Both the position numbers and the translations under genes were made by a program. The notes under the pieces are model-generated. The model was not told the origin of the DNA. It saw only the letters and a list, made by a program, of their open reading frames with translations, and ran no database searches. Shown here piece after piece: positions 53,025-64,000 of a DNA stretch of 64,000 bases. The number at the start of each line of letters is the position of its first letter. Position 1 is the stretch's first letter. This DNA comes from Terriglobia bacterium. GTDB taxonomy: Bacteria; Acidobacteriota; Terriglobia; Terriglobales; Acidobacteriaceae. The DNA lies in the NCBI GenBank assembly GCA_020073525.1, contig JAIQFA010000004.1, forward strand, positions 62,001 to 126,000, read 5' to 3'.

Positions 53025-54412
53025 TGCTTCACCTCCGCCGCCTCGTGCACCTGCGACTCCGGCAGCAAAGTGCGCAATTCGAAGATGGAGATCATGGGCA
53101 GGATGCGAACGAACAACCACATGGCAGTCAAGAACATGCCGATGGTGCCAGCGAACGTCATCCAATCCCACTTGGTTGGGTAGTATTGCCCCCACGAAGA
53201 GGTCAGGAAGTCACGGCTCAAGCTGACGACAACGATGATAAAGCGCTCCAGCCACATGCCCACCAGCACGACGAATGAAATCAGCCAGAGCCAGCCGGTC
53301 GAGACGCGGAACTTTTTCAGCCACAGAACCTGCGGGATGAAAATGTTGCAGGCGAGCAGCGCAGCGTACGCCAGCCGGTACGGGCCGTGCAGCCGGTTCC
53401 AGAGCAGGAACGAATCAAACTGGTTGCCACTGTACCAGCCCATGAACGCTTCCATGCCATAGCCATAGGCAACGATGAGGCCGGTGGCCAGCATGACCTT
53501 GGCGGCGTTCTCGAGATGCCGCATGGTGATGAAGTCTTCAAGCTTGTAGATGGCGCGAATCGGAATCGCGAGACAAAGCACCATGGCGAAACCGGAATAG
53601 ATAGCGCCCGCAACAAAGTACGGCGGGAAGATGGTGGTGTGCCAGCCGGGCACGATGCCGACGGCGAAATCGAAGCTCACAACCGTGTGCACGGAAAGCA
53701 CCAGCGGCGTCGCGAGACCAGCCAGAAGTAGGTAGGCCGTCTCATAACGGTGCCAGTGGCGGGCGGAACCACGCCATCCCATCGCTAGCAGCCCGTAGAT
53801 GCGCTGCACCCAAGGATTCTCGGCGCGGTCGCGCAGGCTGGCGAGATCGGGAATTAATCCGATAAACCAGAAGACCAGCGAAATCGTGAAGTAAGTCGAA
53901 ACCGCGAACACGTCCCACACCAGCGGACTGCGGAAATTCGGCCAGTAGCCCATGGTGTTCGGATACGGGAAGAGCCAATACGCCAGCCACGGGCGTCCAG
54001 TGTGAGCGAGTGGAAAGATGCCGGCGCAGGCAACTGCAAACAGCGTCATGGCTTCGGCGAAGCGGTTGATCGAGTTGCGCCAGGTCTGCCGCAACAGCGC
54101 AAGAATCGCGGAAATCAGCGTGCCCGCGTGGCCAATACCGATCCACCACACAAAGTTGACGATGGCGAATCCCCAACCGATGGGAATGTTGATGCCCCAG
54201 ATGCCCGTGCCTTTGATGAACAGGTAGCCCAAGGCCATCATCAGTACGTTCATCAGCGAGAACACGATCAGGAAGCCGAAGATCCATCCCAGCGAGACGG
54301 GACGGCTCAGCACGATGTTGCTGATCTTCTCGGTGATGGTGGAGAAGGTGTGGCCCGGTGCGATTACCGGCACTCGCCTGTCTGCCACGGGTATTTGTGT
54401 ATTGGTAGCCAT
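53021..54412 (-). CDS. actC: Alternative complex III membrane subunit ActC (NrfD-like)
   Basis: A 463-residue protein with about ten membrane helices. The NrfD/PsrC-like conserved features include FVWWIGIGHAGTLISAILLL-like HAGT and the AMTLFAVACAGIFPLAHTGRPW block, where the His and Asp-rich loops face quinol. It forms the quinol-binding pair with ActF and contacts ActB. It is separated from actB only by a 42-base gap holding a family B repeat. Confidence 0.92.
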   Translation of the reverse strand: MATNTQIPVADRRVPVIAPGHTFSTITEKISNIVLSRPVSLGWIFGFLIVFSLMNVLMMALGYLFIKGTGIWGINIPIGWGFAIVNFVWWIGIGHAGTLISAILALLRQTWRNSINRFAEAMTLFAVACAGIFPLAHTGRPWLAYWLFPYPNTMGYWPNFRSPLVWDVFAVSTYFTISLVFWFIGLIPDLASLRDRAENPWVQRIYGLLAMGWRGSARHWHRYETAYLLLAGLATPLVLSVHTVVSFDFAVGIVPGWHTTIFPPYFVAGAIYSGFAMVLCLAIPIRAIYKLEDFITMRHLENAAKVMLATGLIVAYGYGMEAFMGWYSGNQFDSFLLWNRLHGPYRLAYAALLACNIFIPQVLWLKKFRVSTGWLWLISFVVLVGMWLERFIIVVVSLSRDFLTSSWGQYYPTKWDWMTFAGTIGMFLTAMWLFVRILPMISIFELRTLLPESQVHEAAEVKQ

Positions 54413-54454
54413 GCCTTACATGCGCTCCACTGCTTAGGTTCTAGGTCTCAGGTG

Positions 54455-57577
<3,123 letters not shown>

Positions 57578-57587
57578 TTTCGAATCG

Positions 57588-57622
57588 GCTCTCAGCTGTC
57601 AGCTATCAGTAAAACCTAGCCC
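57588..57622. repeat. Short degenerate CTCAGCTGTCAG repeat between actA and actB
   Basis: GGCTCTCAGCTGTCAGCTAT and ACCTAGCCCCTAG fill the 45-base gap; the units resemble those at 45705 and 40728. Confidence 0.45.
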
Positions 57623-58330
57623 CTAGCGATGACAGGTGTTGCAACTGGTAATGCCGCTGACCGAGCGCACCTTGTACGCCTCTTTCAATGCATTGCCCAG
57701 CGCGATCTGGTCGTTGTATTTCTTTCCGCCAAATTCGACCTCATTCTTGCCCATCGGGTCGTTGACCGGAGGCTCATAGCGCATGTTGAAAACCTGTTCG
57801 CGCGGGCGCAGATATTTTTCCGGAGCGCGGTGACAATCAAGACAGAATTCCATCTGCAGCGATGCGAACTGATACGTATAGGGCATCTGGTCCACCGGGC
57901 CGTGGCAGGTGTTGCAGCCCACGCCCTTGTTGATGTGAATGCTGTGATTGAAATAAACGTAGTTGGGCAACTGGTTCACGCGCGTCCATTCGAGGGAGCG
58001 GCCGGTGCGGAAACTTTCGCGGACCGGCTCCAGATATGCCGCGTTGGTCCAGATCTGGGCATGGCAGTTGATGCAGGTCTTCGTGGGCGGAATGCCGGCA
58101 AAGCTCGACTCCTCAACCGAGGTGTGGCAGTAACGGCAATCGATGCCGAGCCCGGTCACATGGTGCTGGTGGCTGAACGGAACCGGCTGCGATTTGCGCA
58201 CTCCGGCATACGTGATGTACGGAGTCCGCTCCAGTAGCATCAGCGCCCAGAACGCCCCGCCCACGGCAAGCACCACGAGGACCAGGGAGGCCCGGGCGAT
58301 GGCATTACTGCTGCGCGGAAAAATCTGCAT
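57623..58330 (-). CDS. actA: Alternative complex III pentaheme cytochrome ActA
   Basis: A 235-residue protein with an N-terminal hydrophobic anchor (ARASLVLVVLAVGGAFWALML) and five CxxCH heme sites: CRYCH, CINCH, CNTCH, CLDCH and CNTCH. Extra His (SHQHH, FNHSIH, HRAPEK) probably act as distal ligands. ActA accepts electrons from ActB Fe-S clusters. It is the first gene of the operon; the upstream 260 bases hold the probable promoter and an inverted repeat. Confidence 0.93.
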   Translation of the reverse strand: MQIFPRSSNAIARASLVLVVLAVGGAFWALMLLERTPYITYAGVRKSQPVPFSHQHHVTGLGIDCRYCHTSVEESSFAGIPPTKTCINCHAQIWTNAAYLEPVRESFRTGRSLEWTRVNQLPNYVYFNHSIHINKGVGCNTCHGPVDQMPYTYQFASLQMEFCLDCHRAPEKYLRPREQVFNMRYEPPVNDPMGKNEVEFGGKKYNDQIALGNALKEAYKVRSVSGITSCNTCHR

Positions 58331-58590
58331 TGAATATGAAGTCTTTTAGTTGGGAATTGGCTTGCGCCGCTCCCGGCTGACCGCATTCCTATGATTTACG
58401 TCACATAGTCCAGTGACGCAGGATACTGAAACACGTGAGTATAACAGTTGAGTGGCGAAATGGACCAGATCGATTTCGATTTTCTTTGTGTCAGTTCAGG
58501 AAATCGAACCTTCAGAAAAATCAACCGCATTTTCGCCTCTATTACGAAAGTACCGTGAGGCATTTCTAAAGCTTGGACGGTCCACAAACC
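58331..58590 (-). promoter_or_regulatory. Promoter region of the ACIII-caa3 operon
   Basis: On the minus strand a TATACT (58443-58438) could be a -10 element, with a weak -35. Downstream of it, CGTCAC (58399-58404) and GTGACG (58413-58418) form an exact inverted repeat with an 8-base spacer, about 20 bases past the likely start and 69 bases before the actA ATG. Such a site would suit a repressor or other dimeric regulator. The ORF 58396-58587 seems spurious. Confidence 0.45.
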
Positions 58591-60036
58591 TCAACGCAGG
58601 TGCATGACCAGCAGCTTCGGTTCCGTCATTTCCTGAATCGCGTCGCGCAAACCTTCGCGGCCCAGTCCGGAATCTTTGATGCCGCCATAGGGCATGTGGT
58701 CGATGCGAAACGTAGGAACATCGCCCGCAATCAAGCCGCCGACTTCAAGTTCGTCGTAGGCCTGAAAGATGAGCTTGGCATCGCGCGTAAAAAGCCCGGC
58801 CTGCAGTCCATACGCAGAGCTGTTGATCTGCTTCAGGGCGGAGGCGAAATCGTTGTAGGGCTCGACCGTCACGACCGGCGCAAAGATTTCCTGACAATTC
58901 ACTTTCATGCTCGGCTTGGTGCTGGTCAGCACGGTGGGCTCGAACAGCGAGCGTTTGCGCTTGCCGCCGCAGAGCAGCCGCGCGCCGCCGCGAATGGCTT
59001 CCTCCACCCATTCTGCAGCACGGATCGCATCGCTTTCGCGGATCAGCGGGCCAAGATCACTCGACTCGCTCAGCGGATCGCCGACTTTCAGTTTGCTGAC
59101 CGCAGCCAGCAACAACTCGGTAAATTTTCCGTAGACGGAATGCTCGACCAGAATGCGCTGCACCGAGATACAAGACTGTCCGGCATAAGCAAAGCCGCCG
59201 GTAACACAGCGGTCGGCGGCGTAAGCAAGATCAGTATCGCTGTGGACGATGACGCCCGAATTCCCTCCGAGCTCGAGAACAACTTTTTTCTTTCCCGCGT
59301 TGTTCTTGATGGCCCAGCCGACCGCGGCACTGCCCGTGAAGCTGATGAGCTTGATGCGTTCATCGCTGACCAGCAAGCTTGAGTCTCCATTGGCGAGCAG
59401 AAGCGCATTGAATCCGCCATCGGGCCATCCCGCTTGCTGGATCACTTCAGCCAGCAACAGGGCGGTGAGCGGCGTCTCGGGCGCGGGCTTGAGCACCATC
59501 GAACATCCGGCAGCAATGGCCGGCGCGACTTTGTGCGCTACCAGATTTAGCGGAAAATTGAAGGGCGTGATTCCGGCGACGGGACCGAGGGGAAACCGTT
59601 TGACGATACCCCAACGTCCAGCAGTGGACTGCTGCCAATCCAGCGGCAAATATTCGCCGTAGCCGCGGACCGTCTCTTCCGCGGCGATGTTGAACGTAAA
59701 GACGGCGCGGTCAACTTCGCTGCGAGCGCTCTTGATCGGCTTGCCTGCTTCCAGAGCAATCGTGCGCGCAAATTCCTCTTTGCGATCATGAATACCGATG
59801 GCGATCTGGCGCAGAACGCGTTGGCGTTCGAAAGCAGGCAGTCGCCGCGTGGTTCCGAAAGCCTTGACGGCGGCGGCAATCGCAGCTTCGGCATGTTCGC
59901 GGCGTCCCTGGTGGACATGCGCAATGAGCGCGCCGTCGTAAGGCGCACGCACCTCAACGATGTCACCCTCCTCCAGCCACTTCCCGTCCAGAAAAAATCC
60001 ATGGGTTGCCACTGGAGTTACTGTCATCTCTGCCAT
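58591..60036 (-). CDS. NAD(P)-dependent aldehyde dehydrogenase
   Basis: A 481-residue enzyme from ATG 60036 (AAAGGGG-containing leader; the track's 60099 adds 21 residues). It has the usual ALDH layout: Rossmann fold TPFNFPLNLVAHKVAPA, catalytic Glu in VLELGGNSG, catalytic Cys in FAYAGQSCISVQR and the bridging domain end PYGGIKDSGLGREG. The sequence is like lactaldehyde/glyceraldehyde-type ALDHs. Its neighbours are an AhpD-like gene and two amine/amino-acid oxidases, so it may oxidise an aldehyde they produce. The exact aldehyde is unknown. Confidence 0.9.
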   Translation of the reverse strand: MAEMTVTPVATHGFFLDGKWLEEGDIVEVRAPYDGALIAHVHQGRREHAEAAIAAAVKAFGTTRRLPAFERQRVLRQIAIGIHDRKEEFARTIALEAGKPIKSARSEVDRAVFTFNIAAEETVRGYGEYLPLDWQQSTAGRWGIVKRFPLGPVAGITPFNFPLNLVAHKVAPAIAAGCSMVLKPAPETPLTALLLAEVIQQAGWPDGGFNALLLANGDSSLLVSDERIKLISFTGSAAVGWAIKNNAGKKKVVLELGGNSGVIVHSDTDLAYAADRCVTGGFAYAGQSCISVQRILVEHSVYGKFTELLLAAVSKLKVGDPLSESSDLGPLIRESDAIRAAEWVEEAIRGGARLLCGGKRKRSLFEPTVLTSTKPSMKVNCQEIFAPVVTVEPYNDFASALKQINSSAYGLQAGLFTRDAKLIFQAYDELEVGGLIAGDVPTFRIDHMPYGGIKDSGLGREGLRDAIQEMTEPKLLVMHLR

Positions 60037-60164
60037 TGCCTGACCCCTTTTCAGCCGCCCCTGTTCGCGAGAGGATTCGCGTCTTGATTTGCGTTCCACG
60101 ATTATAGAACTTTGCGAGGAGCGCGGTTATCCACAAGTGCGCGGGGGCGCCCGCCGCTTGGATG

Positions 60165-60572
60165 TCATTTGCCGGTCGGCGGTTTGAAGCGGTCGTCGAT
60201 TTCCACCTGGTATCCCGCAACCAACCGGTTGGTCTCGTTCACCATTCCGACCACCGACATCAGTTCCTTAAACTGAGCATCGGTCATGCCTTTGTTCTTT
60301 GCCGAGGCGGTATGGGAAGCGATGCAGTATTCGCACTGGTTGGACACTGAGACGGCAACGTAAATCATTTCTTTGGTCAGCGGGTCAAGCGCCCCTGGAG
60401 CCATGATCTGCTTGATGTCTTCCCAAGTGCGCTTGAGCAGGACCGGATCATGCGCGATGGCCTTCCAGAAATTGTTGATCCAGTCGGTCTTGCGTGTAGT
60501 CATGATGTCGTCATAGATGGCGCGCACTTCGAGAGTGGCGTCGGCGTATTCGATCAGTCCAAAGATTGACAT
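60165..60572 (-). CDS. Carboxymuconolactone decarboxylase/AhpD-like protein
   Basis: A 135-residue helical protein. NQCEYCIASHTASAKNKG is the AhpD-type CxxC-x-x-x-H motif, which gives peroxidase or thiol-redox activity in family members; the true decarboxylases lack it. It starts near a family D repeat and precedes the aldehyde dehydrogenase on the same strand, so the two may be one unit. A role in detoxifying hydroperoxides made by the flavin oxidases is inference. Confidence 0.85.
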   Translation of the reverse strand: MSIFGLIEYADATLEVRAIYDDIMTTRKTDWINNFWKAIAHDPVLLKRTWEDIKQIMAPGALDPLTKEMIYVAVSVSNQCEYCIASHTASAKNKGMTDAQFKELMSVVGMVNETNRLVAGYQVEIDDRFKPPTGK

Positions 60573-60599
60573 AAAGTTCTCCAGTATTCCTTGATTTCT

Positions 60600-60647
60600 T
60601 CTGTGCTCCTCGGTGGTGAAGAGATCTTTACCACAGAGGACACAGGG
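60600..60647. repeat. Inverted repeat, family D
   Basis: CTGTGCTCCTCGGTGG and CCACAGAGGACACAGG form arms around AAGAGATCTTTA; it resembles the element at 45317, including the central AGATCT. It lies between the AhpD-like gene and the next flavin oxidase. Confidence 0.75.
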
Positions 60648-60662
60648 TACTCCGGTATGTGC

Positions 60663-61955
60663 TTAGGAGACCCAATCTAGCACTTTGTAGTACGCGCCTG
60701 CGAACGGCAGAAACCACGGTTTGCCGTTGTACAGGCCAAGCGGCGCGCCGGGGAACGGAATCTCCGTGAATGGATTGTCCGTCTTCCCTTCCGCAATCCA
60801 CTCGGCCATCTTCTGCCCTTGATAGGTAGCCATGGCAACGCCGTGTCCCGCATATCCGACGGCGAAGTAGATGCCATCGACCTGGCCCGCGTGCGGCATG
60901 ATATCGAAGCAGAAATCGAGCGTGCCGCCCCAGACGTATTCGACTTTCGTGTCGCGCAATTGCGGAAAGACTTCAATCATTCCCAGCCGCAGAATTTCGG
61001 CGCTCTTGCGGATGGTTTGATCCGTCTCCGGGAAAAATGCCGCCCGGCCTCCGAACAACATGCGGTTGTCGGGAGTGAGCCGGTAGTAATAAAGATAATT
61101 CTTGGAGTCGTAAATCTGGCGGTTGCGCGGGCTCAGTTCATGGGCCAGTCCTTCGCGAAGAACTTCGGTGGTGATGATGAACGACCCGATGGGGATGATT
61201 TTCTTTCGTAACGCCGGGGTCGCCACACCTGTGTAGCCGCTGGTCCCAACCAGTACGTTGCGGGCCCAGACCGTTCCTCGAGAACTGTTCAGCTTGAAAC
61301 CTGGCGCCCCGTCCCGCGATTCGCGTTGGATATTCTGGAGTCGCGTGCGCTCGCAGATCCGGGCTCCGGCCCGCATAGCGGCTGCGCCGAGTCCGGCGAC
61401 GTAGCGTGCGGGATTGAGCCCGACCGAGATTTCGTCGACCATGCCGCCGTAATAAATGTTGGAACCGATTTCGCCGCAGAGCTGGTCGCGCGGCACGACT
61501 CGTAGCTGGTGATTGAATTCGCGGGCAATCACTTCCACCTGGCGAGCATAGTCATCGAAATGCGCTTGCTTGCAGGCCACTTCGAGGTGACCGGTGCGGG
61601 CGAAATCGCAGGCGATGTTTTCTTCTTTCACGATGCGTTCGACCGCTTCAATGGTTCCAAGCGACGCGGCGTACATGCGACGGGTCAACTCGCGTCCGTA
61701 CATCGAGATGAGCTTATTGACACCGAGTTTCAGCCCGGTAAGCACCATGCCGCCGTTGCGCGAACTCGCGCCCCAGCCAATGGTTTCCGACTCGAGCACG
61801 ACCACCTTCGCCCCGCGTTTGGCCAGCGCGAGCGCAGCGGAGAGCCCGGTGAACCCAGCGCCGATGATGGCAACGTCAACGCTCTCCGGCAGCGGCTGCG
61901 CCGGGGCGGTCGGCATCTGAACGGTGGTGAGCCAGTAGTTGAGTTCCTGGGGCAT
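60663..61955 (-). CDS. FAD-dependent oxidoreductase, PuuB/OrdL-like (DAO family)
   Basis: A 430-residue enzyme. I use ATG 61955 (MPQELNYWLTTVQM); the track's 61988 start is encoded by the adjoining repeat. The FAD fold is IIGAGFTGLSAALALAKRG with SETIGWGASSRNGGM, and GYTGVATP and GYAGHGVAMATY come later. The NYWL start and overall plan resemble gamma-glutamylputrescine oxidase and related amine oxidases. It would oxidise an amine or amino acid to an imine and aldehyde and make hydrogen peroxide, fitting the nearby ALDH and AhpD-like genes. Substrate unproven. Confidence 0.85.
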   Translation of the reverse strand: MPQELNYWLTTVQMPTAPAQPLPESVDVAIIGAGFTGLSAALALAKRGAKVVVLESETIGWGASSRNGGMVLTGLKLGVNKLISMYGRELTRRMYAASLGTIEAVERIVKEENIACDFARTGHLEVACKQAHFDDYARQVEVIAREFNHQLRVVPRDQLCGEIGSNIYYGGMVDEISVGLNPARYVAGLGAAAMRAGARICERTRLQNIQRESRDGAPGFKLNSSRGTVWARNVLVGTSGYTGVATPALRKKIIPIGSFIITTEVLREGLAHELSPRNRQIYDSKNYLYYYRLTPDNRMLFGGRAAFFPETDQTIRKSAEILRLGMIEVFPQLRDTKVEYVWGGTLDFCFDIMPHAGQVDGIYFAVGYAGHGVAMATYQGQKMAEWIAEGKTDNPFTEIPFPGAPLGLYNGKPWFLPFAGAYYKVLDWVS

Positions 61956-61970
61956 TTGTTGAGAAAAACC

Positions 61971-62040
61971 TTTAACCACAGGGTCCACAGAGGGACACAG
62001 GGGACGCCTATGAAGTACCCTGTGTTCCCCTGTGGTTAAA
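61971..62040. repeat. Inverted repeat, family D
   Basis: A 70-base imperfect palindrome from TTTAACCACAGGG to CCCTGTGGTTAAA (the right arm is interrupted). It lies between the two flavin oxidase genes and reaches the extended start region of the first. Confidence 0.75.
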
Positions 62041-62077
62041 GTTCTTTCCGCGCCATGATAAATGATAGCGTCGGAAC

Positions 62078-63232
62078 CTAGAGCACCGCCGTCTCGTGAA
62101 TCGTCCGCCCCTCCGCAAATCGGGAGAAGTTCAGCAGAGACGCATCGATCAGATCTGTCTTCCCCGTCAGAATCAGATCGCTAAGAATCTTGCCAGTGGC
62201 GGGCGAGTGCATGACTCCATGCCCACTGAATCCATTGGCGAAGAAGAAGCCGGGCACCTCGGGTGATTCGCCAAGGATCGGGTGATGGTCCGGCGTCATT
62301 TCATAAAGCCCTGCCCAAGCGCGCTTGGGATTGACCGCGACATTCTCGAACACCGGCACGCGATCCGCAGCACGGGTCAGGATCTTCTCGATGAAGCTCG
62401 CTTCAAAATCAGTTTTGTAACCAGGCGTTTCTTCGGGATCGTTCCATGCCAGCAGGAATCCGCGGCTCTCCGGACGGAAGTGGAATCCAGTCGACATGTC
62501 GATGATCATGGGCGCGGTGTGTGGAAACTGGTCAAATGGTTCGGTCGGAACCAGCATGCGCCGCAAAGGTTCGACAGGGAGATCGATGCCGGCCATCTTC
62601 GCGATCGTGGAAGCCCAGGCCCCGGCGCAGTTGACAACCGTCCGCGTGGAGACCGCGCCGCGCGTGGTCGCAACTTCGAAACTTCCATTCTTATTCGTGA
62701 TTCCAGTGACATCGGCGTTCTTCCAGAGCGTGGCGCCGCGATCGCTTGCCCAGGTCATGAAGCCGATCATGGCACTGTAAGGATCGACGAAGCCGTCAGT
62801 TGAGCAAAAACTGCCGCCCACAATGTCATCGCCGCGAAGCTGCGGGAACCAGCCGCGAATTTCGTCGCTGGCAACGAGGCGCACGTTCTTCAGCCCCATG
62901 GCAACTTGCTTTTCGTAGTTGGCACGCAGGTAGGCCAGGTGCTTTTCGTTGGCCGCGCAAAAAAGGTACCCCTGGGGCCGGTAGTCGCACGGGTAGCCAA
63001 GGCGTTCTTCGAAGCTGGCATAGAACGGGATCGAGTACAGCGACATCTGAATGTTGACTGGTGTGGAAAACTGGGCGCGTACCCCGCCCATGCTTTTGCC
63101 CGTGGACCCTTTTCCCTGCGCCGTCTCGCGCTCAATCACAAGCACGTTCTTGCAGCCGGCCGCGACAAGGTGGTAGGCAATGCTGGAGCCGACAATTCCT
63201 CCGCCGATGAGAACGACGTCTGCAGTGCGCAT
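62078..63232 (-). CDS. FAD-dependent oxidoreductase, sarcosine/glycine oxidase-like (DAO family)
   Basis: A 384-residue flavoprotein. The FAD motif is VVLIGGGIVGSSIAYHL, and there is STGKSMGGVRAQFS, which resembles the sarcosine oxidase beta-subunit flavin region. WAGLYEMTPDHHPILGESPE and NGFSGHGVMHSPATG close the protein, as in this family. It should oxidise an N-methyl or secondary amino acid, possibly sarcosine or proline-like substrates. It is the first of two DAO genes on this strand, separated by a family D repeat, so shared transcription is uncertain. Confidence 0.87.
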   Translation of the reverse strand: MRTADVVLIGGGIVGSSIAYHLVAAGCKNVLVIERETAQGKGSTGKSMGGVRAQFSTPVNIQMSLYSIPFYASFEERLGYPCDYRPQGYLFCAANEKHLAYLRANYEKQVAMGLKNVRLVASDEIRGWFPQLRGDDIVGGSFCSTDGFVDPYSAMIGFMTWASDRGATLWKNADVTGITNKNGSFEVATTRGAVSTRTVVNCAGAWASTIAKMAGIDLPVEPLRRMLVPTEPFDQFPHTAPMIIDMSTGFHFRPESRGFLLAWNDPEETPGYKTDFEASFIEKILTRAADRVPVFENVAVNPKRAWAGLYEMTPDHHPILGESPEVPGFFFANGFSGHGVMHSPATGKILSDLILTGKTDLIDASLLNFSRFAEGRTIHETAVL

Positions 63233-63281
63233 GGTGCGAAGTTACGGTGCGGAGTAATTGTAAATGGATGCGGTTACGGAA

Positions 63282-64000
63282 TCAGGAAAACGCCGCCGCA
63301 AAGGCAACGCCAATCAGCACCAGGACGGCAAGCCAGCCAAACACAACAGCGAATGCGGTCCCCCGCTTGACCTTGCTGATGCAGGTGATGCCGATGGCCG
63401 TCAAGGCCAGAGTCCAAAAGACGAAGATGTCAAATGATGTCAGCAGGCGGTTGAGCGCTGGATGAGAAGCCGCATCCACAAAATAACCGGGGTTGGTCGC
63501 CACCGGGTTTTGGAATGTAAACCCATCACTGCTTACTCCAGCCAGCAGCGACAAAATTGCCAGCAAGGACTTCAGCAGGCCGGGCAAGCTGGAGTAGTTC
63601 ACCAGAGCGAAGAGTGTCGAAAATTTTACGTCTGCGCTCAGGCCAAACTTGAGGGTGGCAAGTAGAACTGCAGCAACGATCGCGTACCAGCCGAGAATGA
63701 AGACGGAAAAACAATACGAGAGTATTTTTGTGAAGGTTGTCCGTCCCTGCATGGCTTTTTCGCGCTGATCGGGCGGCATGCGCTCAACCTGGTCGGCTTG
63801 CTTGGGTTGCGACTGCAGTTGGTTCTCGGCCACCTTGCGGAAACCGACCTTCTGATCGACGGTGTAGACAAACAGCAGGGACACGATCGCGGTGATCAAA
63901 AATGGCGCCCACCAGCTCGCATTCCGGCGGAGGTCGGTGAAGGTTTTGCTCGGGGCAAAAAATACATCGATGAGACGTTGCCCTTCCGACAGCGGACCTG
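63282..64000 (-). CDS. YIP1-family membrane protein, partial (runs off right edge)
   Basis: The frame stays open to base 64000; I read upstream of the track's TTG at 63899 and it continues as GPLSEGQRLIDVFFAPSKTF. So this is the C-terminal 239 codons of a longer gene. The block LSEGQRLIDVFFAPSKTFTD is a typical start of YIP1-domain proteins in Acidobacteriota. About five hydrophobic helices follow (FLITAIVSLLFVYT, ILSYCFSVFILGWYAIVAA and others), with a charged loop near ERMPPDQREKAM. Function unknown; eukaryotic relatives act in membrane traffic. Confidence 0.8.
   Translation of the reverse strand, partial: GPLSEGQRLIDVFFAPSKTFTDLRRNASWWAPFLITAIVSLLFVYTVDQKVGFRKVAENQLQSQPKQADQVERMPPDQREKAMQGRTTFTKILSYCFSVFILGWYAIVAAVLLATLKFGLSADVKFSTLFALVNYSSLPGLLKSLLAILSLLAGVSSDGFTFQNPVATNPGYFVDAASHPALNRLLTSFDIFVFWTLALTAIGITCISKVKRGTAFAVVFGWLAVLVLIGVAFAAAFS

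Noticed and set aside
58396-58587. 63-aa minus-strand ORF in the ACIII promoter region
   Set aside because: No domain, odd composition and it overlaps the likely promoter.

Overview
The window looks like a chromosomal segment of a soil Acidobacteriota (class Terriglobia/Acidobacteriia, Koribacter-like). The evidence is the GC-rich coding, a very large Oar-type TonB-dependent receptor with an N-terminal carboxypeptidase-regulatory-like domain, an alternative complex III plus caa3 oxidase operon, DUF6677 and DUF3106 proteins, and several families of short palindromic intergenic repeats. The placement is inferred from gene content, since no rRNA or other phylogenetic marker was compared. I saw no tRNA, rRNA, CRISPR array, phage or insertion sequence.

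Layout. (1) About 1-2000: the 5' part of a soluble transhydrogenase (sthA, minus strand, running off the left edge), a small zinc-ribbon protein and a small CxxC protein. (2) 2114-24268: a plant-polysaccharide locus on the plus strand. It holds a secreted GH36-like galactosidase, an outer-membrane receptor behind a good promoter flanked by two LacI-type palindromes, a LacI regulator, and a tight run of AraD-type epimerase, sodium/solute symporter, small membrane protein, fucose/arabinose-isomerase-family protein, ribulokinase, GH42, GH3-PA14 and GH42. Within it lie three decayed genes: a beta-helix protein, a sialate O-acetylesterase-like gene and a xylulokinase remnant. The simplest reading is uptake and breakdown of an arabinose/galactose-rich polymer (arabinogalactan or pectin side chains), with L-arabinose going through L-ribulose and L-ribulose-5-phosphate to D-xylulose-5-phosphate.

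(3) 24400-42000: housekeeping and miscellaneous genes. These are an ECF sigma/anti-sigma/DUF3106 trio, an M24 peptidase with two small membrane proteins, proline dehydrogenase, a 900-base stretch with little coding signal, a secreted Thr/Ser-rich protein, a GNAT, a GT39-like transferase with nrnA, rbfA and DUF503, a cold-shock gene, a secreted heme-motif/beta-propeller/TPR protein, and a RMD1/DUF155 protein. (4) 42125-45241: a GlcD-GlcF-type FAD/Fe-S oxidoreductase fusion.

(5) 45396-58330, minus strand: a complete respiratory operon in the order actABCDEF, a small membrane-anchored protein, SCO1, coxB, coxA, coxC, coxD. It would carry electrons from menaquinol through alternative complex III to a caa3-type (A2) oxygen reductase. 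(6) 58591-64000: an aldehyde dehydrogenase, an AhpD-like protein, two DAO-family flavin oxidases (amine/amino-acid catabolism) and a partial YIP1 membrane protein.

Repeats are a notable part of the window. At least five families of short palindromic or inverted elements sit between genes on both strands, one of them forming the 3' end of actB.
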